Assembly: GCF_000687475.1 (NCBI RefSeq)
Contig: NC_057318.1
Span: 4,712,001 to 4,776,000, forward strand
Length of the DNA stretch: 64,000 bases
Direction of reading: 5' to 3'
Source: Ustilaginoidea virens
Lineage: Eukaryota > Ascomycota > Sordariomycetes > Hypocreales > Clavicipitaceae
Position 1 is the stretch's first letter; every line of letters begins with the position of its first letter. A program made the translations under genes and the position numbers. Shown piece after piece: positions 46,366 through 57,349 of this stretch. The notes under the pieces were generated by a model. It was not told the DNA's origin, did no database searches, and saw nothing but the letters and a program-made list of their open reading frames with translations.

Positions 46366-46933
46366 GATGCCTGCTTATCGAAGCCTGGAATGCCGGGATT
46401 GAACGAGGTCGCTGGCGAATGATGGTGCCGCCAAGAAAGAATCCTCGCCTCTGAAGCGAAAACTGAAGAGTCCAAGTGGTGGATATGTAGTCTGATAGTC
46501 GAGGAAAAGGTGAGGGGAATTTGGGAAGACCGATTCGAGAAGGCCCAGGTACGTATTATCGTTCGTTGAGCTACAGTGTTGGGGAACGCCGCGGGACCAG
46601 CCGTACTCCCGCTTGTTCCGAGAATGATTTAAAATAAAAAACCCTCAGGTAGCATTGGCAAAACCTTGTCCAAGCAGGTTTTAATGAAACCCAAACGTCG
46701 ATCGATGTAGCCGCAAGTCAAGTGGGGTGAATATGCAAGGCATCCATCCAGCTCACTCCCGACGCACCCCTCCCACAGGGCTAAGCCAAGTCTGGGAATT
46801 CTTATCCCCAGCGTCGCACGAGTCAGGAATTGTTTTGCGTGGCTCCAGTTAGATCTGCTGACGATTGCCAAAAAAAAACAAAAAAAAAGCTTGGCTGGCA
46901 TTGACGGAGTATGGGTGGTCATGGGTAATCCCA
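46366..46933. other. short intergenic region
   Basis: This is the promoter side of the aldehyde dehydrogenase gene and the 3' flank of the small gene at 46934-47220. It holds A-rich runs near 46630 and 46870-46888. No gene is seen. Confidence 0.45.
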
Positions 46934-47220
46934 TCAGAGTAGAGACGAGTCGTCGGGGTTTAGAAACGGCTGCGGCACATTTGCCAGGTTGATGCGTAGT
47001 AAATCTGGCGATAGAGCATGAGTATGGCGGAATTCCGAAGTCACCGCACGGACCACCGGTGCAAGTTCTCCTCAGAGTCCTCACCTTGGCGTTGTTCTTT
47101 TGTTGGAAGCACGTGTCTGACATCGGCTTTGGCTTTGGAAGATTCGACATGAGTTGAAGAAGAGCACGGCGTGGGTTTGAGGACCAGTTTCTGCGGCCGG
47201 CGCCGCTGTCCTGCTTCCAT
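46934..47220 (-). CDS. probable small 68-residue protein, two exons
   Basis: Minus-strand exons 47220-47085 and 47004-46934, with an 80-nt GTGAGG...CAG intron (phase 1), give 68 aa. Exon 1 reads MEAGQRRRPQKLVLKPTPCS and continues to VRHVLPTKEQRQ. Exon 2 reads DLLRINLANVPQPFLNPDDS, then SLL and stop. The spliced sequence is protein-like, with no low complexity in the second half. The start could be further upstream (a Met at 47367 is in frame and would add a hydrophobic stretch). I do not recognise the family. Evidence is splice-site quality and sequence character only, so the call is tentative. Confidence 0.45.
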
Positions 47221-47992
47221 GGCTGCCAAACTAAACACTAAACTGATGACAATGACGGCCGAGATGGAGAACGGAGAACGAAGAATGGGGATGGATGGGG
47301 TTTGTGGTTTGTTGGACAGGGCTGGTGGTTGGTAAATGGTGGATTTGCCTCTCGGGGTACATGGCAATCGAACGATTGAATCGGTCAGGTACAGTCTGAG
47401 TCTGGTACCTGTTTATTGCCGTTGCCGATGTCGGGCGAGCGCTGTTTCCGCAGCGGTGGAGCTCAAGTTGATTTCATTGGAACGCTCTGGAGCTTCTTGA
47501 ACCAACCTGACTCTGACTGGATGTGACGAGAAGACAGGTATCTCGCTGCTTCATGACTTGACAAGCGTACGATGTACTGCTCCGTACCTCCAGACAGCTG
47601 GTATCCTCGAGTTGCGCCGACATGGAGTCTTGAACCAAAAGTCCCGAAACTATGTACCAGACTGTACGGAGTATTGTATTGACTGACATGGACTCATGGA
47701 GCCACTCTGGACCGCCATACGCGGGCGGTGAGAGCCAAATGGACGCCACACCCACACCCTCCCCCAAAGTACATGTACCTACCTAGACACACTTAAAATA
47801 GATGCAAACGTGGTGGTGCCGAAAAAAAAAAAAAAGAAAAGCCAACCACGTGAGGCTTGGACAGCGGGTGCCCAATCACCGCGCTTCGGCTATCCACCCT
47901 CAAGGCGGCGTCCCCACAACTTCAATGTTCTTCTCCAGCATCACCAGCCAAGCCAGCCCAGCCCAGCCCTGCCCAGCCCAGCCCGCATGTTC
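47221..47992. other. left flank of the retroelement
   Basis: No gene is seen. It holds GTACGGAGTA-type motifs near 47579 and 47668, TACCTACCTAG near 47776 and an A run at 47821-47834. A CAGCC/CAGCCC tandem at about 47948-47984 ends just before the insertion site. The DNA is GC-balanced, unlike the element interior. Confidence 0.5.
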
Positions 47993-47996
47993 GCCC
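47993..47996. repeat. target-site duplication, left copy (GCCC)
   Basis: The four bases GCCC directly before the left LTR match the four bases directly after the right LTR; the next base outward differs on each side. Confidence 0.75.
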
Positions 47997-48097
47997 TGAA
48001 TTCTTTCCACTGGCATGGGGCCAAAATGTGTTGTGTAGGAGGTTGGTTTTCTTCGAGCTAATCTAATCTAGAACCCCCACTATTTATCCCTTCAACA
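47997..48097 (-). repeat. 3' LTR (left copy), 101 bp
   Basis: It differs from the right copy at two of 101 positions, both G/A or C/T transitions (TGTGTAG versus TGTATAG, and TTCAACA versus TTTAACA). Read on the minus strand it starts TGTTG and ends TTCA. It is GC-balanced, in contrast to the adjoining interior. Confidence 0.92.
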
Positions 48098-48117
48098 GGA
48101 TCCCCCCCTTTCTTTTA
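48098..48117 (-). other. polypurine tract of the retroelement
   Basis: On the minus strand the bases directly before the 3' LTR read TAAAAGAAAGGGGGGGATCC, the expected place and composition of the plus-strand priming site. Confidence 0.75.
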
Positions 48118-49199
48118 TAGTGTTGCCCACAATACTACCAACACAAAAGAATAATATTCCTTCTAGCAAATATAAGCAAAAAAAAAAATAAAAACCATTA
48201 TCGATAGCAAATTCACTCCCTCAATACGTCAGCAATCTTTTCAAGCCCTGTTTTTATTGCCTCTGCAATAATAATAGCTGCTCTAATTATGTTATCTTCT
48301 TTATTATTCGTATGTCTCATTCTTTTCGCAGTATTCGCGCCTTTTTCTATTATTTTATTCGTTTTTCTTTTCTTTATCTGCACTATTATAGTCTCCTTCG
48401 GTTCTTATAGCAAATTAAACAAGTCTACTCTATAATAGTAGATCTTTTCTAGCACTTTTATATAACATTCGATAGCATTCGCTTTATCCTATTTATTATA
48501 TCGAACGAGGATATCTTCCTTCTATAGAATCTTTACAATAGCAGACCGAATCATTATATCTGGGTTATATATCCTATTTGGCGATTTCATCCCTATAATT
48601 AATTTATTCTTTATAGGGATTTTTAACGATGGAGCGAATGATATTATATTAAACACTTACTATACTTCAATTTTTCTTAATAGCAGGGGGAGATGCTTAA
48701 GTTATTCTCGAAAATAATATGCGAATTCGGTATATGGCCTTTTAAGGGAGTGATTTCTCACTTCTTTTATATTTTCCTATATACCTTTAATAGCAGTATC
48801 ATTAGGCATAGTGGTATCGTTAGTTATAGCTTTTTCTCCTATTTACTCGATATAGTCTTTATTCGAAGAAAGAACCTTTCCCGTTTTAGTAAATATAGTA
48901 TTGCCCTCGAATATTTCTAGATTTATCTTTAAGGTAAAAAAAATGCCGTACTATTATTGCAAGAAGTAAAGGTACATCGTACTGCTATTATAAGGTCTAA
49001 ATTTCGCAGTAAAGAAATATAAAAAGAAGAACTACTAATACTAAAAGAGGAAAATAAAAAAAAGAAACTGCTACTACTAAGACCGAAAGTTGTATTAAGG
49101 AAATATAAAAGGGAGAAAAGGAAAGAAAGGGAAGAAAAAGCAGATATATAATATATAGGTATTATCCGCCCTGTCCTATAAAAGTGAAGATAAAGTAAG

Positions 49200-52100
49200 G
49201 GAAGCTATTATAGCTGTCCCTAGCTATAACTTTCAATTTTCTATATCATTCTTCTAGATTCTTAGCCTCTCTTTTATCCAACTATTCTGCCAGATCCCAT
49301 ATATTTAGTCGTAGAGGTTATAAATATTCCGGCCGGTCGATAATACCTTTTAAATCGTCTATATATATCTTTCTTTTCGTTTCTCCCTAGATTAGCTCTA
49401 TTGCATAAGTAACTAATAATAGAACTTTAACGACTCTCGATAGGTTTCCCTAAGTTTTATAAAATTTTCCCTTCTGCTTGCTTTCCTTATCTATTTTCTC
49501 CTAAACTCTATCGCTAACTTTAAAGTTGCGTGGAACTTTATTAATTTTTTTAGATAGAAGGGATGCTCTCTAGTTTCGCACCTTTTCCTGTTTCTCCTCT
49601 CTTCAGTCGATTATTAATAAATTTATATCTCGAATAAGCTTATTATCGGTTATCTCTAGCTTATTAGCCTTATCCTAATCCCACTTAGTTACGCTATTAT
49701 ATTAGGAAAATAGTTCGAAACCGAATATTAATATAGCTGGGGATATTCCAACTATAGTTATATATCGATTGTTTAGCACTACTATAATAGAAGGGATAGC
49801 TTGGTTCTACGATTCTAATGATATTCCATTCCTTTCTATAGCCTATTTTATTAATTGGTTCTTTATAAGTCGCATATTTCTTTTGGCTAGTCCTATAGAA
49901 GCCGGGTATAAGACTAGTCCGAAAGTTACCTATATTCTATACTTTTCTCCTATAGCTTAAAAAAGTTGATTTTTAAAATAAGATCCGTTATCATAATAGA
50001 TCCTTTTTAGCCATCCGAATATTAATCCCTAGTATTTTCCCTAAGCTTTTATCACCGCGATTCCTATTGCTTTAATATAAGTTTACATTAAAAGAAATCT
50101 AGTAGTATAGTTTACTACTACCAAAATATATATTTCTCCCTCTCTCGTTTTCGGTATAATAGGGCCTAGATAGTCTATCGCGACCATCTCCTATGGTTCT
50201 AAAACCATAATAGATTTCGGATCAGCTCTTGCGATCCTAGGTCCTATTTATTAATACACTAAGTATAACCGATAATATATTTTAATATCCCTAGTTCTTA
50301 AAGGCCAATAGAATTTCCCTCGAATGGCCTATAATATAATTACTAGACCGAAGTATCCCTTTACATTATAGAAGGCTTATAGTTTAGTCGATACCCCACC
50401 TTCCAAAATATATTTAGCTAAAGATTTATCTATTTCTAGCTAGTATAACCTTCGATCGATAAGTCGGTACTTTAGCAAATATCTCTATATAAGTCTTCTT
50501 CGGTCTGGGGTAATAATATTATAGCCGTATATTATTACTATAAGTATCTCTCTATACTAGGCTGACTTAAGCTATAGGTAAAGCTTAATAGACAATTTCT
50601 TAATGGCATTTCGATCTAATATTCCTCCTTCCGGTAGCACCAATTCGGATTCCATTATAATATTTACTATCAGTTTCGTTAGTCCTAATTTAACTTCTAT
50701 TCTTATTCTTTGTTTTAATTCTATAGGTTCCAATCTTAATGCATCCAGTAGTCTAGATATTCCGTCTATAATTTTTATAATTTTTATTATATTCAGCCGA
50801 TAAATATATTTAATATTAGATTCTTACAGTAAGTCAATCTATCTTATAACTTTCCCATAAGTTTCTCCCAAGTTTGCTATAGAATCTACAATCCTTTTGT
50901 GATCTATATAGACCTTGATCGGGTATAAGGATCCTTCTATTAGCTATTTAACTTCTTTCAGTCCTACCATAATGGCTAATATCTCTTTTTCTGGTATAGT
51001 ATAACGTTTCTTGGCGTTTCCCAACTTATGTGATAGCTATATAATAATTCTAACTTTTATCTAATTCGAATCATCTATTGGTGTTTTAGGTTTAGTATCT
51101 TCCAACTAAAATAGAATACCCTTTGTGCCAATATCTGAGGCGTCTATTGCGAGGTAGAATTAGGTTCCCAGCTAGGTACTAAAAGTAGTATTTACCTGAA
51201 TACTACGATAGATAGCTAAGAGTGCCAAACTTGCTTTAGTTATCTAGACTGGTTGATCTCGAAGTATTTCCTCTTTTTATATAAATTATCTACCTATTTT
51301 CGTTATCTTATAATTAGTATAAAAGAATGCTAATTTAACTATTTAAACCAGATCCAACCTTCCTAGAATAAATTTGCGTAAGAATAGAGTTAAATATATA
51401 AGGGTTAAAACCTTATCCTAGGTCTTTAGTGGATTTTTATTAAAGTATTCCGCCATTCGAATGAATCTTTCCCTATATTTCTTTGCTGGTTGTATCCTAT
51501 TATCTTTAATAGAAAACCTAATATAATCTACCTCTAATATAAAAAAAGTAGTCTTTTTCCTGCTTAAGCCGATCGGTACCTAGGCCACTCTTAGAAAATA
51601 TCTCTTTTATAAGAAATTAAAATAGTCTTCCTAAGTCTCTAATGCGATATAGTGGTTATCTATATAGATAGAGAATAATATTTAGATATCCTCTATATAG
51701 CCTAGAATTGATTCTAATTCTATGCCGTCCTAGAAGAAAAGGTATCTAAATACTATATCTCCAAATCGGGTATATATCGCAGGTAACCCCGTTAAGCCCT
51801 ATAGCATATTGTTATAAACATATATGCTATTAGGGCAGGAAAATATCGTTTTATATTTATCTAATGGGTATACTTCTATAGCCTAGAATCCATTCGAAGC
51901 ATCTGCTTATAAGAAAATTATTAACCTTCCGCAGTAAACCGAATCTATATCTGCCTCTATATTATAACATAAATAAGCGGGTTTAATTGAATTATTATTT
52001 ATATCGCAGAAGTTATAAACTATACGAAAAACCTTTTTAGATGGTAAGACTTTCTTTTATCCTAGTTTATTAATAAAAAGGGTCGGTACCATCTATTTAG

Positions 52101-52400
52101 AAACGTCTCGATATATTACTACTGCTTTCTCTATTACTAGGAAAACCTTCTTAGAGAATTATCGATAAGCTATCGTATAGCGAAACTATTTTATTTTCTT
52201 TAGTTTAGCATTTAGTATAAGAGGGATATAGTATTATATCAAGTCTATAGTGCGAATGTCCTTTAGTTTGTCAATAAAATAGTCTTTATATATATAGCAC
52301 AACCGTTTAATAAGCATTTATTGAGTTATTGACCCTACCCTATTCCCTAACGAAATACTAGACTATTTAAACTATAAATAGACCGTTTTATCCGGTATAA
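49200..52400 (-). pseudogene. degenerate pol: reverse transcriptase, RNase H, integrase
   Basis: Reading the minus strand through stops, the RT palm (Y-I-E-D-I in place of YxDDI) is near 51690, followed by LSRKKTTFFILEVDYIRF near 51530-51570. RNase H shows FYLAIDASDIGTKGILF at about 51110-51155 and KRYTIPEKEILAIMVGLKEV with VYIDHK at about 50895-51010. The integrase zinc region (KGYFGL, RGKFYWPLR) lies near 50270-50380 and its core (EMVAIDYLGPI, YILVVVNYTTRF) near 50100-50205. The C-terminal region (PRNFKVSDRV, KRKIYIDDLKGII) is at 49200-49560. Many TAG/TAA codons sit where Trp or Gln is expected. Order and motifs are typical Ty3/gypsy. Edges of the domains are approximate. Confidence 0.85.
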
Positions 52401-54699
52401 TTATTAATAGTCGATTTATATATAAATTTCGAAATTAAAAGGGGTACCCCTTTAAAAGTGGTTTTCCTATATAAATTAATAAGGTTAGTTATCTAGCTTT
52501 ATCTATCGGCGTTATATACTCTGTCTCGCTTCTATATAGCTTAGAGAAATTAGATATCTTTAAACTAGGTAAATGCTTTATTGGTTTTATATCAGAAAGG
52601 TGTATTTTATCCTCCTATTCTAAATACTATCGATCGTCACCAATAGATATATAAAAAATTTCGAATAAATCTAATTTTTAATCCTCCTATCTCTTTAGGT
52701 TATTTTCCTCTTTTTATTTAATCGCCTATTTGAATTCCGAATATTTATTTTCTCTTTCTTTAATTATTATAAAAATAATATTCCTCCTAATATAAAAGCA
52801 TCTCCCTATACTCTATCGGTCAAATTGACTCCATATAAGTTTCTAATTACTAGGAATTAGTTTAAGAGACGCTAAGTAGCAAAGTAATAAGTTTATTAAT
52901 AATAGTTGCTATAATACTAAGGCTTTCGAATTATTAGTTCCTCTATTTATTCCATCAATCCCTTTTATACTTAATACTATTTTAAGTTCCTCTATAGCTA
53001 GCTTTTATTAATACTATAAAGTAAAAATCTGCGAATAATCGCTGGCATTATTATCTACGGTAATTATTTTTTCGATGAAGTAGTATGCATATCTATAGCG
53101 ATTATTGCTAGTTTATAAGCTTCCTTATTTATATTTCGCAGAGTCTTTTCTATTTCTTTTAGAATTTTTTAGTTATCCTCGACGAATTTAACCTTATTAT
53201 CGGACGAGGCCTATTTTAGAGAAGCTAAATATCGAATTTTAACTTATTGGAATAGGTCTAGATATAGGTATATCGGCAGAACCTATAAGACTCCTCTAGT
53301 GCCTTTAAGCGTAAATTTGTCTTCTTTATAATATTCTACCGTACTTATTCTTTATAGCTAAACCTTTCCTAATAAAATATCCCATTCTTCTTAAGCTGGT
53401 ATAATATAGAAGCAAACTAATGCCAGAATACCGCCTGCTACTACCTATATATATGCGTAAGTAGTAATAGTATATTTATTATTATTTACTATTTTAACCT
53501 TTATTGGTTTTTGCAATTGCAATCGTAGAATTTTATATTTTATTAAGAAAGCCTTATTAATTAAGTCGATACTCGATCTACTATCTATAAAGATAGAATC
53601 GCATTACACTCTTTTAATATAGGCGGTAATATATCCTAAAGTAGTCGCCACTTAACCCTTAGGTTTCGCAATATCATTAAAGGCAATAATATGGTTTATT
53701 CTGCCTACTATTTATCTTTTTCTATTCTCCTTATCGTCATAAAATAGTATTATAAGGTATAAAACAATAGCTTTTGCAGTATCACTTTTAAGCTTGCGTT
53801 AATACTATATAAGGTGTGAAAGCTAGTATCTGATAATTGGTGCGACTTGGAGGAGTTATAATATATTAATTAGTATAATAGTATTCTTCAAATATTACCC
53901 TAAATCGAATAGTAAGATATTATATTCTTCTATCGCTCGAATTTTTTTTAATTCTAATCGTCGATATAATTATGGCAATTCCTTTTGAGGTGGTTCCTAT
54001 ATGACTATATCCTCGTTTTGCATCTAATGTGGAATAATTAATAGAAGATAAATTAGTATAGCTGGAGTTAGTAGCAGAACTTATAGATTCAAAGAGGGCA
54101 TATTAGAGGTTCCCAAAATATACTCCAAATATGGTCGCAATAATAGGAGTATTTGTTGGAATTGTTCTATCGTAATTTCTAGTATTATCTATGCCTAAGC
54201 TAGAGCCTATCTATAATCAATTAGGATAATTAGTAGAAGATGAATTAGAATAGACTATCCTACGGTCTGCGTCTATATTTCCAGTTTATCCTCTAGGTTT
54301 AAAAGTTCTTTAATACGATATCGGTTAATACCCTCGAAATTTGTTATCGCCTTTAGTGTATTTTTGTATATTACTTTATTCGGGCCCTTAGTTATTACTA
54401 GGTGACTTTCCTTTCCTCTTATAGCGGCTATAGTTTTCTTATTGCTTTTGTTATTAATCTTAATATAATATAGAGATCGATATGGAATGGTTCCGATAGT
54501 ATAGGCCGTATGAGCTAGATGTTTTTTAAAGCCGCTTAGTAGAATATCTATCGCGTCTTTAACTATTTATACTAAATTAGCAATTAAAGGGGTCTATTAG
54601 TTCTTTGCTGAATCTAATTCCTTTCGTCTATTATATCTCATTTATTTACTAGTTTCTATCTACTATTATCGATATCTATTAAATTCGGTTAGATTAGTA

Positions 54700-55700
54700 T
54701 AATTCTTTAAGGAATATTAGTAGCCTATATAGCCCTATTCTCCGCAGTTGAAGCACTAATAATAATCTGTATTTAGTTGAAATTCGGTGTTCCTAGTATA
54801 AGTACCTATACTAGGTCCCGAACTTAATTTACTAGTCGATAGTATATTATCGTATTTAGATTTTCCGTATTAATTATATAGTTTTATGCCTTTAGCTGGT
54901 CGTATTGTATTAAAGGCCTTTAGTTATTAGATAAGGTTAAATATCCTTTCTTCTATCTTTGCATTCTATTCTATTTAATATATTATTTTTTTATCTCTTT
55001 TGGCCTACTAGTTTAGCATTATTCGAAGGGGGTTTAAGCTTAAGGCTAGTTTATCATTATCTTTTAAAGGAAGTAATTTCTTACTAGATAATACTTAGTA
55101 TCTGTAAATAACACTTTTTAAGTCTGATATCGTTAAGTCAGTTATTGCTATAGTGCCTTTCTAAAGTCCTCTACTATAAAGGCAATTAGCGACTCTTTTA
55201 TATAAGCATTAGTCAACCTCTCCATTAGGTATACTAAGAACTATATTGGTAAGTAGTAATTATTTATTAATAGACTTAACCTTTATAGAGAGCTCATCTG
55301 TATAGGTTATATACGCTTTTAAGGTTTTACCCTTCTTTCGATAGAAATCAAAAACTTCCCTTCGAATTATTACCTTAATATAAAGGTCTGGATCTTTAAA
55401 TTTCTTAATAAAATTCGTTACTAAATCAGACCATTTTCGTTTATTATAGTCTAAGTTTTTATACTAAATAAAGGCCTTTCCTCTCAGGCCGGTAATAAAA
55501 ATATTCTTTGCAATAATATTATAGTAAGCAATTATATAGCCGCCTGCTATAGCAGACATTACCAAATAATTATCGATATAATCCTATGGTAGTCTATCCT
55601 TAGGATATCTAGCGAATGAAGTTACACCCATTCCTATAGCCATAGGGAAAGGGGAAGGTATTATATTCTATATAGTTGCCGGTTATTATATTAATTTGGA
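54700..55700 (-). pseudogene. degenerate gag with zinc knuckle
   Basis: At 54720-54755 the minus strand reads C-F-N-C-G-E-stop-G-Y-I-G-Y, a CX2CX4HX4C nucleocapsid knuckle in which His and the last Cys have become Tyr by single C-to-T or G-to-A changes and one position has become TAG. The rest of gag is assigned by position only, upstream of pol in the element's own direction; its outer limit is a guess. Confidence 0.65.
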
Positions 55701-56690
55701 TTTATTTATTAAGTCGGATTCTTTTATTAATTCGGATTCTTTTGCTAATTCTCTATTAAGTTTTATTTTTAGAGGAATTAGAAGAGGATATTAATAAGCA
55801 GGAGAAGATAAACTAGAAGAAGACAGATCTGGTGGTAAATGAGTTTAGTATTCCTAGTTATCTCTTAGTTTAATAAATGATAGTCCTAAGAACTATAAGG
55901 GAGGGGTTGGAATAATTCCCTAATCTATATCTTGGTCGTGGGATATAGATATTCAGACAATCGATATTTAAATAATAGGAGGAAGGGTAGGATAAAAATC
56001 TAAATGAAAATCTAGATAGTCGATTATTAACTAACGAAAGTTTAGTGTCGCTTTGTTTAGAAGTTTCTATTGTTAAAGGTGGTTTCAGAAGGAAGAAAAG
56101 AGGAGAGAAAAGGGAGAATAAAAAAAAGGTTAGACTTTAAAAGGTTCAAATAATAAGTTAATTTCTTTAAAGACTAATAATTCTTCGATCATTCTACTAA
56201 TTAATTACAAAAATCGTTAATAAGTTCTATAGACTATTCTACTAGATTAAACTGGACTAATTCCATTGGACTATACTATACTAGACTAAACTGAAGAGAA
56301 GAGAAAAGAAAGAAAAAGTCCCTCTAAAAAAAAAGGTTCTCCCTCACATCTTACCTATATCGTAAGTATAACCTTCTTCCTTCCTTCCCACTTTAAGCCT
56401 TATGTCATTATACTATTTAGGTGGCGTGTCTTCGTCATCCACAATCTCGCCACTTACCCCAACAAAATTGCCCCATCCTCAATCCAGCTTAGTTCAAATA
56501 TACCTCAATTTATAACTCAAACCATAGGTTTCTATTGTAATCAGCAATTCTGGTAGCTCCCAACTTTGAGTCAATTTGGGTTTGTATCTGCCTTTGTCGC
56601 CAGTAGTTCCATCATTTATCTTGAATCGTAGTCTCGTAAGGATAAAGTCGTATTAAATAAAGTCATATTAAATCGCATTTTCTTAATTCA

Positions 56691-57035
56691 ACCACAGCCG
56701 AATTCTTCTGACCGCAATCAGGCATTGCAGGAGTGACCGCAGCCACTTAATTCGATATCAATCCTTATATGCAGCTATCGATCTAACTACTTAATCCAAC
56801 CGCAGCTGAATTCTTCTGACCGCAGCCAGGAACTTTACAGGCCTTCACTCGCAGCTATAGACCTAACCTAACCGCAGCTAGGATTTTTCTAACCGCAGCC
56901 AGGAACTCTGCAGGCCTTCACGCGCAGCTATAGACCTGACCTAACCGCAGCTAGGATTTTTCTGACCGTAGCCAGGAACTCTACAGGCCTTTACGCGCAG
57001 CTATAGACCTGACCTAACCGCAACTAGGATTTTGT
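56691..57035 (-). repeat. 73-bp tandem repeats in the element leader
   Basis: Three units of about 73 bp begin at 56799, 56871 and 56944 with ACCGCAGCT and include GGAACTNTNCAGGCCTT and GCAGCTATAGACCT. A partial unit starts at 57017 and a more diverged one at about 56691. They lie between the primer-binding site and gag. They are richer in GC than the coding part of the element. Confidence 0.85.
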
Positions 57036-57226
57036 GATTATGATTATAATTATTCGGTCGTTTATAGTACTCGATCTTAAAAAAAAAAAGGTTGTGACGA
57101 AGTATTACTAAATCCGGTCAAACGCGTATTAAGGTATGATGGATGCGCGACCTATCGAAAAAAAAAACCTTAAAATGAAGAAGAAGAAGAAGAAGATAAT
57201 ACGATAATGTAATAACGGATTGACTA

Positions 57227-57244
57227 GTCCTAGTCTTATCACCA
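57227..57244 (-). other. primer-binding site of the retroelement
   Basis: On the minus strand the bases directly after the 5' LTR read TGGTGATAAGACTAGGAC. TGG at this place pairs with the CCA end of a tRNA primer. Which tRNA is not determined. Confidence 0.65.
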
Positions 57245-57345
57245 TGAATTCTTTCCACTGGCATGGGGCCAAAATGTGTTGTATAGGAGGTTGGTTTTCT
57301 TCGAGCTAATCTAATCTAGAACCCCCACTATTTATCCCTTTAACA
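57245..57345 (-). repeat. 5' LTR (right copy), 101 bp
   Basis: It is the near-identical partner of 47997-48097, with the same TG...CA ends. It adjoins AT-rich element DNA on one side and GC-rich gene-flank DNA on the other. Confidence 0.92.
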
Positions 57346-57349
57346 GCCC
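57346..57349. repeat. target-site duplication, right copy (GCCC)
   Basis: It matches the four bases before the left LTR. Confidence 0.75.

Larger units (their letters stand above)
47997..57345 (-). mobile_element. Ty3/gypsy LTR retrotransposon, RIP-like decay, minus orientation
   Basis: The element is 9349 bp, bounded by 101-bp direct repeats beginning TG and ending CA and flanked by the 4-bp duplication GCCC. Order on the minus strand is 5' LTR (57345-57245), primer-binding site, 73-bp tandem leader repeats, gag with a zinc knuckle, RT, RNase H, integrase, polypurine tract, 3' LTR (48097-47997). RT-RNase H before integrase identifies Ty3/gypsy (Metaviridae) and not copia. The interior is extremely AT-rich, with in-frame TAG/TAA where Trp or Gln is expected, as RIP produces in ascomycetes. 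No frame is intact, so it cannot code for its own movement. It inserted about 620 bp upstream of the zinc-cluster regulator start codon. Confidence 0.9.

Noticed and set aside
46629..47150. 173-codon minus-strand frame overlapping the small gene
   Set aside because: It runs in a different frame across the proposed intron, has no recognisable domain and shows weaker sequence character than the spliced 68-residue product.
48693..50803. short plus-strand open frames in the AT-rich block
   Set aside because: They are Phe/Ile/Ser-rich by base composition and antisense to recognisable retroelement integrase and RNase H sequence.
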